Source of the DNA: Sarcocystis neurona
Taxonomy: Eukaryota; Apicomplexa; Conoidasida; Eucoccidiorida; Sarcocystidae
Length of the DNA: 64,000 nucleotides
NCBI GenBank assembly: GCA_000727475.1
Contig: KL647329.1
Location: 212,211 to 276,210, forward strand
Direction: 5' to 3'
The notes beneath the pieces were generated by a model. The model saw only the letters and a program-made list of their open reading frames with translations. It did not search any database and was not told the origin of the DNA. The position numbers and the translations under genes are program-made. Below, piece after piece: positions 12,363 to 24,900 of this stretch; position 1 is the stretch's first letter, and each line of letters opens with the position of its first letter.

Positions 12363-15300
12363 ATCTGCTTCGAAAGTAACGTCTGCGCGTCTGCTGGCGC
12401 ATAGTTTTCTGTGTGTCAAACTAAGCGTGTCGCCGTGAAATGTTACATTATTGATTTTCCCTCGGCCCCTCCGACCGCCTGACACGCACACATCTTGCTG
12501 CGACCACGCAAGATTCTAATGTGTTCTGAGCTTCTCTTCCTCTAACCTCTACCGAAGCTGTTGCGGACGCACTTCCAGAAGGCCGACTCACCTGTTGGAA
12601 AAAGCCGTCAATCCACGGTCCAGCGCTCACGTTTCTGCCTCACTCCGTGTTTCACTTTTCCTCTTAAACAGTAGACTACTTCGTGGAAAATCGTTCGTGC
12701 GACCCGGTCCGAATCTGGTGACTCCTTTGTGGAATAAATCTTGACGCACCCGACGATTCTACATAGAGAACTACACTTCTCGGGCAGCTGCAGCCAAGGC
12801 TTCCGCACGGGTGATACACCAAACCAGCGGCCAAGCATTCTGCATGGGCGGCCTCACAAACACCTGAATAGTCATCTCGGTACAACCAAGAGAGGCTGGT
12901 TCAGGGGTTTGGTTATCCTCTTCGCACTCGTAACCATTGAGTGCGTTCATCTCTTTGCAAGGGAAATCCTATCGCCTAATTGTCTTCTGTGAAACCCGCA
13001 AGAAGACCGTGTAACAATTGTTGCGCCTGGGTCCCCAAACACCACAGTACGCACTGGTGTACACTCTTCTCTCGCTCACCGTAGGGAACCTTGAATGGCT
13101 TTTACCTAGCGACTTCACGAGTACTTCAGCTGCAGTCAAGTGTCCCTCCGTTTCAAATCTTCAAGCGACACTTGTACGGTCTGCTGACATCGCTCAGTCA
13201 AGGATAAACAATCGGCGGAAGCACACAGCATGCACTGCGAAAGGGTATGAGAGATTGGTGCTCAACTATCGTGGCAGGAAGACGAAGGGCTCGGTAGGTT
13301 GACAGCTGGTAGCATCATTGCCTACTGAAGGTGACATACTAGACCACATAGCATAATAGACGCAAGGATCGTGTACGAAGGTGCACAGGGCAAGCACAAA
13401 GGTTTGCATTTCCTTCCGCGATACGACCGGCTACACCACCCTACACCCAGTTGCAAGCGTCCGCGCCTGAACCAGAGGAAAGTTACTGTTGGGAGCTGTG
13501 TTCCTTGTCCACGCGTGCCATTTTGTTGAGTTGACGAAAAAGTAGCTGGCGCAGTACCTTGTCTGTTAGAGACAGGGAAGCGACTTGCGCGACTCGGAGA
13601 CAACTGCAAATGCATCAGGATAGGTTGACGCATCTGCTAGTCTTACTTTATCCCCCACTTTGATAGTAAAGTCTGCAAAGGAAGTTCAACGGGGCAAACA
13701 GTCAACTCTCTGATTAATTCTCGCATGCCAACAGCTACACATCCGTCGAGAGGTGCGGACGACAACAGTTACGATCATCGACTCCGTCTATCTCTCCGGC
13801 CATCGCTGGTAATGTTTCTTCGTTCTACCCTTTAACAAGAAGTAGATCACGCTCCTGCGTTCTTCTGAATTTTTCTCTTGAAGAACCTGACGAAATCTAA
13901 ATCATCCAGGTGTCTGTGTGTGGTTGACGGGGGAACCCTCAGTGCACGAATATGGCTTCTGCGTACTGCGTGGACTGTGCACGAAAAGATGTCGGGGAGC
14001 TTCAGCAGCGTACGAACGATTTCGCGTCCCTTCAGCCTTCCTTTTCAGGTCTTGCTTCGCCTTAAATTACAGAGTGTAGGCAACGCGAATCCGTGCCCGT
14101 CTTCTCACAAGCAGCATAATTTTGCGTGCAGTCACCAATAACCTTTTCGACAGTGGAACAGCGTGCTATTTCGTACCCGCGAAGTGTACGGTGTCTATTT
14201 CCTAGCTGCCGGCGCGCAGCTGCGGTAGATACGCAGTGAACCAGAAATGGACTTTTGAGTGCTCGGGGGCAGACAGGATTCCACTCACTCTTTTCAACTA
14301 CGGGGATGAGGGCAAGTGCGGGACTGTTGATGAGCAGTCCTAAGGAAGAATACGGCTGCAGAACTTCTCCGTGACTTACAGAACACTTCCCTTGGAACAG
14401 ATTGTTATCCGATGTGGAGCGGAACAATTGTGGTGCAGCCTTTGTATGGATACGCGACAACCACATCACAACAACAAGGCGGAATTCTGACCAGTGTGTG
14501 CTCAATTGCTTTACTCCTGAAGGCCTAGGTCACCGCACAGCAACAAAATGCAGCGTGTGAGTTGAACCTTTACTGTGACAGACGGCGTTACATAAGGTAA
14601 AGATGCAGCCCTCCCGGTTTCCACGTTCACTATCGGCAGCGGATGGCTGCAACCGCGTGCATCGGTGAAGCGCACACCTGAACGACCAGGAAGTGAAAAC
14701 GACACTAATTTTCTGAGCACCACCTTTACACGTACTTCCCTCTTCGACTCTGCGATTGTCCTATGATTCTGCGCGTACTCAGGACTGGTGGGGGGCGAGA
14801 GAAGTTACTCCTCCAAAATACAGCAAGTGGTTTTCCCTAGACTGTTCTTTCCTACAGCAAACGTATCTTCCCAGAAACGCAGTGTCTAGTCTCCCTAATT
14901 CTACTTCCCATTGTCTATCTCTCCTGCCGTGGAGGACGTGAGTTCAACCTTCTTTAGGGGCCACCTGAATCACTGGGGTATAAGAGCAAGGGGAGATTAT
15001 CTATACGGACTGGAATTCCTGCTAACACAAGTGGAGCACTGCTTGCTTTGGGAGTGACGGTGCTGCCTTCTGTGTAGCAGCTTCATCCTGATTCAGGAAA
15101 CTCGGCCCCGGAGAGCTGTGCGTCTACTGGGTGAATCCTGTTGCGATGTTGAGGCGCTGCAGGTGGCGCAGCGTGCTAGGTGGTATCAATGCCACCCCAG
15201 TTGACGCTTAATTGACTTCTGCAGTCACGTACCGTAGATGGGGTAGTACAATTAAAAGCGAACGCACTTCGCCCAGGGCTCCAGGGCAAAGCTGATGAAC

Positions 15301-16104
15301 GACTTACCCTATGCATACTAATATGCAGTCTTCTATAGGTAAGAGTGCTTCACCGGGGTGTTTGCCTTTGTTTATTTTCGCACAAATGGCACCCTCACGC
15401 CGAATACACACACAACATACGCGAGGCCGCAGGCGCGATAGCGCCTACCGGCCTAAAACCCTGAGCAAGCTGCGTAGCCAAACACGGCACATGTACGACA
15501 TTGCCGGAGATGGCACAACAATTTCAATGAGTAGAGGCGCAGCCAAGCCACAAAACTGTACACACGTACATAAGGGATAGTGAGCCACGGTCGTCCTGAG
15601 AGAGCAGGGTAATCACTTCAAGAGCTCTGCGAAATCGGCTGTATCCCTAGGGCTCCTAGCTGCGCACCGAAGAGTTAACCAGCTTTCAGGGACAGCCGCC
15701 AACTTTTCGGCTGACTCCCGTCGAGCAATGAAAGTTTATACGCCTTCCGCGATAAACGCTACCTTGCAAGGTGACAGCGCACGTCACCACAGAAAGCAAG
15801 AGATCATTATTGCAGCGACGAGAACCCCTATCCGAAAGGCGAGCTCCTCTGCAGGTGCCTCAAGAATGTCATCTTCGTTGGCCACGTTAGATAATCAGCT
15901 GGATTAACTCTGCCAGGAGTTGCTTTGCGGAAGTGGAAAGACGGCTACGAGAGGAACTATGCAGTTGAACAGGAAACAAACGAGTACGATAAGGAAATTT
16001 CCGTGTTCCCGTCGGCACGTCGGATGTACGATACAACAGCACACGCCATTCCGGAACAGTATGGCACAAAGCGGTTTAGCTCCTGCCAAACAAGCCCTGT
16101 ACAC

Positions 16105-16692
16105 CTACTGAGCGCACAAAGCGTGCTGCAACGTACCTAGTGCTTCGTCCTCCGCGCACAGGACGCCCAAGTAGCAAGGAGGGCCGTGGACACCACCAGA
16201 ATGGTAAGAAACGGCAAGCGCGGCATTGCTGATGAAACCGTTTCCCTGCGCGACGACTTTGTGGAGCCAAGGAAACCGGAACGTGTATGAGTTGTGCACG
16301 TAGTACACAGAGTCGACTTCTAAAGCAGAGCAGACTTCCGCACTTAAGCAACAAATCGAAGTGGTGTGAATCTCTAAGAGACGTGACAAATATGGTGACA
16401 ATTTCACTGCTGGCGACCGACGGGAGTCCCGGAGGTCACAGCAGTCATAAACTGACACAGTTCGTCTCAGAGTAAACACTTCAGCCGAGGCTGCATTGAC
16501 AACCAGGCAGTAACGCACTTGCTTTGGCCGCCGCTGTCGTAACACATGTGACGATTTAACCACCCTGTCTCTCAGGGAACGTAATCTGCTCATGGCGAAG
16601 CGTTTTTCTTCCCACCCGGCTGCCTCGGTCAGTTCTTCTGATCTGCTCACTGCCGGCACCCTACTACTAAATATGAAGGCGCTTCTCCACAT
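16105..16692 (-). CDS. Uncertain open reading frame, unknown product
   Basis: This minus-strand frame runs for about 195 codons from an ATG at 16692 (it is open for about 11 more codons upstream) to a stop near 16105. It is among the longest frames in the gene-poor half and has a mixed, protein-like composition, with an Arg-rich segment after about residue 35 and no long homopolymers. No domain, signal peptide or membrane segment is clear. A frame of this length can arise by chance in 64 kb of DNA near 50% GC. No clear splice partner was found. It stops just left of duplication copy B. It is listed as a candidate only. Confidence 0.2.
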   Translation of the reverse strand: MWRSAFIFSSRVPAVSRSEELTEAAGWEEKRFAMSRLRSLRDRVVKSSHVLRQRRPKQVRYCLVVNAASAEVFTLRRTVSVYDCCDLRDSRRSPAVKLSPYLSRLLEIHTTSICCLSAEVCSALEVDSVYYVHNSYTFRFPWLHKVVAQGNGFISNAALAVSYHSGGVHGPPCYLGVLCAEDEALGTLQHALCAQ

Positions 16693-16885
16693 TGTCTTCT
16701 GGTCGCGCGTAAACGGATCTACCAAGGAACACTCATATCTTCGCTACTGCCTCCCGGTGGTCGGCTGCAGCCGAACGACGTCAGCAGCATACGACGTAGT
16801 CATGTGTTTTGTAAATTTGTATACGAGAATGACTAAATACATATTTCAGAATCTAACGCAACGAGGGTACTTACGCGTACTCGTC

Positions 16886-18905
16886 TCACAACAGTCCGTC
16901 AGTATCGTCTTCTCCGTCCAAATATTCCTGCGTGAGCAGGAGCACTGCCGGCAGGAGTATCTCGCTACCGTCGGCTGTCAAGAAACAAGTGTCCACTGAA
17001 CGAAAACTACCCATTTCGTGTTGGAGTGCTACAATTGCTTATTGTCCTCTGTGAAGCGAAAATTCCGTGGAAAACCTGTCCAACACAACGTATTAGCAAG
17101 TCCTTGTGAAAACGGAATTTTTAAAATACGGTACTGCAGCGTCACCAGCGAGAGCTCCATGCGTAACAGTAGTCCGCCAGCAGGATGGCGGTCCATCCGT
17201 CGTCAGGTACTGACGTGATGCGGGTATTACAGATTCTATGTTCAGAGACTTGTCAACCGCATTGACACATGTGAGAAGGTGCAGTTCAACCTCCCCAGGA
17301 ACTGTGCGTTCCGATTGGTGCGAGAGCCGCCGGATTACCCGTCTGTCGGGCGCTTGATGCGTCAACGTCGAACAGTGCCGCTGACGTGTTACAGATGCGC
17401 CTCAAGCTGCAGAGGCAAGAAGATGTAACAAAAGACCAGTCGAGGGCACGGTGACATGACAACAGTGCACGCCCAGACACGAACACACATTTGTGTTGTA
17501 GTACTCTGTTACAGTGAACAGCAACCTAAAAAAGTACGCTTCCGGAAGAAGAAAAGTGCGTTGAAGCTGATGGCGCACGTCGAGTGCACGCGTGAAGTGA
17601 CAGTTGAAAGCAACTTGCACGCGAGAATCGTAATTACTGCCCAACAGCCACATGCGACACCTTCGCACGTCTCATTCATATTTTTCTCGGTCAGACACTT
17701 TTGAAAATGACTTTCCCCCAGAAGGTCCGTTCGTCAACTCCCTTCTAAAGAAAACAGAGAGTTCCATTCCTCGGCAAGTTAGTGTGTGTTGCCTTCCCTT
17801 ACGTGCAAGCGAGCGTTTTTCACGTTAGAGTAGAAACACGGAAATAAGTCCTTTGATGCTTCGCGTATACAGTCCGCACAAGGATGCCGACAAGTGCGTG
17901 ATGGGCTTGAAAAGCGTCCACTTATGGGTACACCAGGACCTGTGGACGCCTGCATGTTCACGGACATTTTCACTCACGTACGAGACCTCGACGTGCTTGT
18001 TCACAGCCGTGCCCTCGTCTACGTAGGGGGGTGTAGCGCGAATGCACAGGCGGACGCAGGTCGGGCGGGACGTCTGGGATGTGCTTTTGTGTTAGAGTTT
18101 ACAGTCGTTCACTCAGGTGCACTCTACAACACAAGAAGGCAGGATTAGCTAGGTTTTCCGCGCCATATACGTAAGCCACTAAGGATACGGGCATAAATCA
18201 AAGCGTCAACACGCAACGTGTGGTTGAGGAACGCAGCGGCTTTGCTGAATCCCCGGATTTTTCTGCACGGTCAAGAAATGACCGTCACTGTTCCTTCTGA
18301 TCTTCAGGTGGATCTGCCCCCGCAGCTCAAAGTTTCGAAATGTCGTAACCTGCGTCCTTCGTTCCAGCTGTTTGACCGTGTGCATGCATCACCTCTACGA
18401 TCAGTTTCACTTCTTGTGGCAGGATCAGCTGTGCCAGCAGCGGATCACCACATGGCCTGTGTGTGCCTGACGTCTAGGAATTTTCTGTTTAAATGGTCTA
18501 GCGCACACACGCGAAAACCGGCTTGCAGACTAACCTAGTTATTGAGTCTACACTGGCATTGGCCGCAGCAGCAGTCATCTCCGCAAATACCGGCATGCAG
18601 ACTAACGTAGTCATTGAGTCTACCAGACTAACCTGGTCATTAGGTCTTCACGGATTGGCCGCAGCAGCAGTCACCTCCGCGTAAAACAGCTTCTATGCTC
18701 ATAAGAAGGCACAACTCGAAAAACCTGTAAGTCGCAACGAGCAATACAGGGCGTTGTCCACAAAGACCAAAGCAGGCGCAGCTGCATTACTGCCAGCTGT
18801 ATGCTCGTAACAAAATATTTGCATACGGGAATACTCATTTACGACCCTGTAAATCCTAATCAGGAAGATGCGGCATGGAAGAACCGTTCGACACTGCGAA
18901 GAGAA
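16886..18905. repeat. Ancient direct duplication, copy B
   Basis: This is the shorter partner of 5150-8160. Shared anchors in the same order include CACGGTGACATGAC at 17447 (CACGGTGATATGAC in copy A at 5859), TTACGTGCAAGCGAG at 17799, GCTTGTTCACAGCCGT near 17994 and GAACCGTTCGACACTGCGAA near 18881. Copy B lacks the GCT-rich tract of copy A and carries its own minisatellite at 18517-18683. No gene is supported in it. Confidence 0.75.
18517..18683. repeat. Minisatellite, about 72-bp unit, in copy B only
   Basis: A unit starting ACCGGCTTGCAGACTAAC at 18517 and containing TTGGCCGCAGCAGCAGTCA is repeated from 18589 with an extra partial copy of the CAGACTAAC...GTCATT part. It lies within copy B and I saw no counterpart at the matching place in copy A. 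Confidence 0.75.
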
Positions 18906-20129
18906 GCGCTGCAGCCAGCGGTAAAAAGACGGACACAAGAGACACTGCGGCGTAGCCAGCATGACCTCACAGAACATCGGCATTCTTCTAGTGCAGTGTG
19001 TTGTGTCGTACGTATGCATGCGAACATCCAGCTGCCTCATCGATACGCGTTTATATGCTGCGTTTTCTCGTACGGCGCCAAATATGTAGCATCCGAGAGC
19101 ATGCGCAGTACACGTACGCTTCACCGTAGATGTTGCCGCAGCCAGCAGGATGAAACAGTCACGAGTGTGAGAGCTCGGTGCAGCAAGGAGAAAGAAAAGT
19201 CACCAACTTTTGCTTTGCACAGGCATAGACGGCGTACCTGGTGGTTTTCTACTCCTCGCGGCAAGAGCAGGCTTAACAAGACAATGTGGTCGTAACGATC
19301 CATGCTAAAACCACTCAAGACGACGACGTTGTGACACTGCCTGTGACAGACATACAACGCCATCCAGCGAGTCGTGAAGGTCTCTTTCCAGTCAAGCGTG
19401 GTGACCCTCCTGGTCCGCATCCGTCAGCTTCAGCAAGTCGTGCACCGAGGGTGTGCTCTGGCTTTGTGTGCAGATTGACCCCTCATCATTTGGCACATCG
19501 AGAAAGAGTTTATCTTGTTGCGACCACTCAATCCATACCCGAGGTGGTTCCCCACGGAACCAAGTGATTCGATGGACTCCTTCTGCCAAAATAACATGTA
19601 ACATGTACTTTACAGTGTAGGCACTTTGATAACATTACTGCCTCGCTGAAGGCCCTGCATGGCACCGTCTTCAAGAATCTAGTAGACAGTACATTCCAGC
19701 TGGTCAGAGGTATGAAACACACCAATCTGCGTGAAGGGTGATTAAAAAATCTCACCGCTTGTCTGCCTACAAGGCACGTGGAGACACGTCTAAGAGCGGT
19801 TCACGTAGCGTCGTGTAGACCATAACCCGTGGCACACTACTATACACAAGGAGAGAACTGGGCAGTCGTAATGCCACGGAAGCCCGCAGAACGCACCAAG
19901 TAATAGTATACTCGAGCGCTCAGGAATGTACTCACGGAGCCGCAACGGTCTGCGCGGTGGACATTCGTAAACACTTCTTCAGCAGTGTCACCCAGAGAGA
20001 AGGACGAGAGAGAAGGATGAGAAGTCGGTCGAAGCGTACATACACAGTGAACACGCATAGAATTAGGAAACTAGCTCACGAGAATGCCCACCACCGGAGG
20101 GCATTGTGACACAAAACACAAGCGCAGGG
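18906..20129. other. No gene recognised
   Basis: Short overlapping frames on both strands are all that is seen. A 164-codon plus frame covers 18801-19295 but begins inside duplication copy B and has no counterpart frame in copy A. It is therefore not supported as a gene. Confidence 0.45.
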
Positions 20130-20139
20130 GCCTGTAATC

Positions 20140-20285
20140 AGGAAATGTGAAACCCCGAAAACGAAAAGCCTCAAAAACACCCAAACCTTAAAATCTCGAC
20201 AATTTAATTTCCTAAACTGTCAAACCCTAGTCTCTTAACTCCTATACCGTAGACGTCAAAACCAAGACTCTAAATCCCAGACTCT
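20140..20285. repeat. Degenerate telomere-like patch (CCCTAAA-type)
   Basis: The plus strand here is rich in A and C with repeated near-matches to AAACCCT: AAACCCCGAAAA, ACACCCAAACCTTAAAA, CCTAAACTGTCAAACCCTAG, and CTCTAAATCCCAGACTCT. Apicomplexan telomeres are commonly TTTAGGG/CCCTAAA. The spacing is irregular and no perfect tandem array is present. It is best described as a decayed interstitial telomere-like sequence or a compositional look-alike. Confidence 0.45.
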
Positions 20286-20869
20286 GCATACAACAAGGGA
20301 GATACCACAGTAGGCAACAATGTGGAGACTGCGCAGTCAAACTTGATTAGGCACCAAATCTTGTGACAGACGCGGATGACAAGAAAAGAAGAGTTATAGG
20401 GGGAAACATGCTGTGCGCTGAAGGGCGCTGAAACTGTGACAACTGTAGAATCGTAGGCACTTCGCTGCCTTGGCACACGACAGGCAGCGGTGCTTGGGAG
20501 CGAGCAGGTCGAGCAGCGTAAGAGATGGAGGGAGGGACGAAAAAGAAAAGCGGTCCTGTTCCGCTGTTTGCCGCGGACCGAGACACGCAAAAAAAGAAAA
20601 AGTAAAGAACTGACGTAGAGAATGAATAGGGGAACCCAGAAAGAAAGAAAGGAGCGAGAAGAAAGTTACTACCAGGGAGAGTCTGACTGTGCTCTTTCAT
20701 GAACGTGAAGTGTCCTTGAAGGCCGGCCTTTCAGGGAAAAGGCAACATGCCCTCAGCTTTTTTCAAGAACTGTTTCGTCCTTGTCTCCCTGTTGCACCAG
20801 TCGTACGAACGAAGTGATCTTCAAAGCAAGGAGGTGCACCAGGTGTTGTTCGTGCGACAAGGAGGAAGC

Positions 20870-21960
20870 ATATGGAATATCATCAAAAAGTGCAGACATA
20901 GGGCACAGCAGTCAGCACAGGAGTACATGCTGCAGAAGTGGTAAGAACAGTAGCAACAGTTAAAGCGGCTGCGTACAGAAGAAGTCGCCGCATGTGCAAC
21001 AGCAATACAAGAAGCAGCAGCAGCGGCACAAACATCGCCATCGGCAAAACCCACGCGCAGCAGTCGCCGAAGAAGGAGAAAAGGTAGCTCAAACAGCAGG
21101 ACAAGGAGTGCGGGCACTAGTGTAACATAGTGCAGCAGAACAAAGAGCAGCAGGGCAACGCAGCAGGGCAACCACATGCACAGCAAAGTGCAGCAGCACA
21201 AGGTACACTAGCAGAGTGTACCGCACCAACAGCAGCTGCGCAAGCGGCGGCAGCGTTTCCAGCGTCAGCGTCTGCGGGGTCGCAAGCGGACCAATAAATA
21301 TGAACACCAGCAGCAGAGATGAACCCTCGTCCAGCTACAGTCGAACACGAGCACATACGGGGTCGCACCACTTCGCGCACAAGCAGCATCACTAGCGGCG
21401 GTACAGGCAGCAACTGAACTACCAGCAGAACAACGCCACAACACAACTAAATAGATGAAGCCTAAACAGAGGGGGTACACAGAGGGGCAGGAGAAACAAA
21501 ACCTCAAGAGGATAAGAGGCAGCAGCAGCAGGGCACAACGACAACAGCAGCGCCACCACACGCAGTCGCAAGGATCAAGAAACAATAGGAAAAGCAGCAC
21601 GGGAAGCTGAGCAGTGACAGGAGCACAAGCACCATCGGCATATCAACTGCACCGGTACAACGTGCGAAAGGAGAAGCAGTGAAAAAACTAGGGCAACAGC
21701 AGCACAATAAGTGCCGCAGTTGGCAGCCGCAGGTGCACAAGCGCCAACAAAATGCAACAAGAGGAGCACCCGAGGCAACAGCGGTGACAACGACGGATGA
21801 AGCGACAGAAGGTACAGCACAAGGCGCAAGGAGCAGCAGCAGCACAACCAGCAGCACCTGCATAAAAGCATGAGCTCTTGGAGCACGAGGAACAGCAGAA
21901 CGAACAGCAGCAGCAGGACGACCAGGTGCCAGCAAACGGTAAAGTGTAATACTTCCGACC
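20870..21960. repeat. CAG/GCA-rich degenerate trinucleotide tract, about 1.1 kb
   Basis: The plus strand is dominated by CAG, AGC, GCA and ACA triplets. As a result, frames stay open on both strands: Gln/Ala/Ser/Thr-rich on plus (for example 21679-21873) and Leu/Cys/Val-rich on minus (for example 22049-21504). Arrays are impure, with no long perfect run. Long CAG-rich blocks of this kind are known from coccidian genomes, notably Eimeria, both inside and outside coding sequence. No exon boundaries were found that would make it part of a gene. Confidence 0.75.
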
Positions 21961-24900
21961 AGAGTGATTACAGGAGAGTTGTGTGCTGCGTGGTGAAATA
22001 CTAGTGTAAACGTGAACGAAGGAATGTGTGGTGCGAGAGGACTCCTCAATTTTAGTCACTTCACCTCCAGAACACATATACAGACTATATATATATATAT
22101 ATGTGGCGAGCGTGTGCCAGAGAACGCATTCATCTGTAGGTGTCGGTGAGCGTGCCGCTCTACGGAACAATTGTAAATACAGGCATTTGAAGAGATTCAG
22201 GCGCGCCTTCATAGATTTTATATTCACAAATAGAAAATGATATACGCCCGTGCGAGCGTAGTGCAATGTGCTTATATACATGTGTATGTACATGCACCGT
22301 ACACTTGTACACGGATGAACCAAGCTGTACGCGTGCATATAATTCCGTATGCATAAGAGTGTGTATCCCTGTGTTGTTCTTGTATTACGCAGATGGACTT
22401 CTGAGTGTGGTAACTCACCGCAGGAAACGTACTGGAGCTTGTGTCACCGCGTGTGCGAGAAGAAATGCGTGTCCACGCGCAGTCGGTATGTTGCGTCCGC
22501 CTGCGATATCCAAATGTCAACAAACATCATTTCGCATCTAAACCGAAAAGGAAAACTGCTCCGTTTGATGCGTTTACACTGTTATTGCAGCAGGCTGTGA
22601 CGCACTTGTGCTGTCTGACACGAACCACCACGGCGAATACCATGGAGACAGATAAGAGATCAAGTGATCGTGTGAAACTGCGAGCAGCTTATTATTAACC
22701 TTACCTCTCGAATCCTTTGAACGATAACCGATGCAAGCAAGTGCGTGTGCTCCGCAGTGCGTACGCACGTACGGTGGATACCAATATACGTACGTATGTA
22801 TAGAATTAAATATACATATATATTTACTTACGTACTAATACCTTCCATAGATAACCAGCTTGCATCTGGAAAGCAAGCTGCGGCGGACGAGCAACTCGAC
22901 ATCACAGCTCCGGCACTGCAAAGGAGGGGCAGCGAGGACAGGTCACCACGACTCCAATGACTGCGCGCTCGCCCCGTTGACGGTGTTCGTGCACGCACAC
23001 ACGCGTACGAGTCACAATCACGAGCATGGACAGAGGAGCAGTTTTTCTTTGACAGTATGTCTAAGGGCAAGGAGGCCACGTCCATTACACAGAGCGCGGT
23101 ATGTGATTTGATGAGCCCGTTGCCACTTTTCAGATCTGTGCGCAGAACGAGGTATTTCGGTCAATTCGCAATAGTCTTCATCGAAGACGACTTATGAGTT
23201 TGCAAGTCCTTGAATTCACCACAAATACCACGTGGTCCCCTTTCTGCAGTGCATCAAACTGGTGGAGTCTGTCGGTCCTCAGCTATTCCTGGGCAACCAC
23301 GCACAAACACAATACCGCCGCAATTACGGCGATAATCTGGCGCTCGTATGCCGGAAGCTTGACGGGGAACGAGTGGCATGTGTGGGTCGGCGCAGGCACG
23401 ACCGCAGTTCCATCTGCCACTGGAGTTAATGGAGGCCTGCACTGCAGCGATCCACGTGCTGCGATGAAGAGTTTGGAACCTCGGGAAATGATTTTAGTGC
23501 ATGTGCTCTATCTTGACACGATCTGTAGCATAACCTTCCACGCCAGAACGATTGAGCACAAAGAGCTGAGGTATCTTGTTTCTTCACGATGAGCTGGGAC
23601 GCGCCTCAATGTCTGGTCAGCTCTCGGCCCCCCCTCCATGGTAGCGACCCCCAACTGTCAGGCACAGGCCGCCCACAGCGCGATGAGTACACAGCTGTAT
23701 GTCTCTCTCCTTCTACATGAGTCTGTTCTCCTTCTTTCAGCATACACCGGTTGGCTCCCTTCCCTCTAAATTTACTTGTCACAAGCAGCCACTGCTTGAA
23801 GTGGATCCGAGAGTTGCTGCGCGTGCATTCATCGGAAAAATGCCACGTTGTCATCTAGCCATGGGGTAAAGGCTTCCAGGGGAGTACTTCCTGCGGTGCC
23901 TTCACCGTACGACGTAGTCCCTTTCAACAGGGCGAACGGCAGAGCCACCATTGAAGAGAAGAATAACTAGCCACGTATCGCTGCCCACGGAGGCGGCCAA
24001 CTCTCAGGTGAGTGGCTTACCACTGTTGAAGCCTGGCAGGTCGACTCCTTAGAGGCGCAGCCGGTTGCGGACATTGAGCGGCGTCTTTCCCTCTCAATCA
24101 CTTCTCCACACATGCGAGAAACATCAGACTTCGGTTTTCCCGTCACTTCTCGTGAAAGACTTTTCTGCCGTTAAGACACAGACAACCCAGCACTAGTATA
24201 TTAAGGGCGCCCGCGCGGCCAACTGAAGCATCGTTTGATCCTCATCGGGGTACGGAACAGTGAGCCACATTTCTTATCTCTCTTCCTATTCTACTGCTAC
24301 ACCTAAGGGTAAAAACACCGACAGACCGGGAAACCTCTAGAAGTGAGCTCCGCACCTACAGACAGAGAAAGAGGAAGGTAGGGCTCGATTTACAACGCTT
24401 TTCTGGTTTCATGAGAGTCGGACAGCAGTGTCTTTCAACAGAAGCCACGCATTTTCTCGATGGCAGCTGTGTTAATCCATGCCATTCCGCTCTGCCCAGT
24501 GCACTGTATTTGCTAGAAATCCCGTGTGGCCACTTCGTGGTATATAGGGATTGCGTTTGAGTTCATACTGCACTGGATTCGCTACGTCGTATGCCACGCT
24601 CCTTGAGCCGTCGAATACCTACGTTTTCCATCCACAGCAAGACAAACAGTTCGAATACAACTCACTGCCCATGCCGCGGAGCACAGAGGGAGTGAATGAC
24701 GCACAGCTGAGAGAACGGCGCACGGAACCTCATTCCGAACAGACTCTACTTCCTTTTCTGCTCAGTGGGCGACGGAAGCGAATGACTGGCGTAGCGACTA
24801 GCCAACTCAAAAGAAGACAAGTTGGTGTCTGCCTGACTTCGGCTAGTGCGCCGCAGACGTCTAGAAGAAAAAACAGTCTTCATCTAGCTGTGCCCAAACA

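Larger units (their letters stand above)
8161..16885. other. Gene-poor stretch, nothing firm
   Basis: No confident gene was found. Two frames are slightly protein-like. One is plus strand 8989-9429 (146 codons, GTG first, basic, Lys/Arg/Ser-rich middle). The other is minus strand 16692-16105, annotated separately. Small tandem repeats occur at 10847 and 12301. The rest shows short overlapping frames only. Confidence 0.45.

Noticed and set aside
16592..16999. 135-codon plus frame opposite the minus candidate at 16105-16692
   Set aside because: There is no motif, and it runs into the duplicated block, where copy A has no matching frame.
21504..22049. 181-codon minus-strand frame rich in Leu, Cys, Val and Ala
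   Set aside because: It is the antisense of a CAG-rich tract, it does not look like a folded membrane protein, and overlapping frames are equally long.
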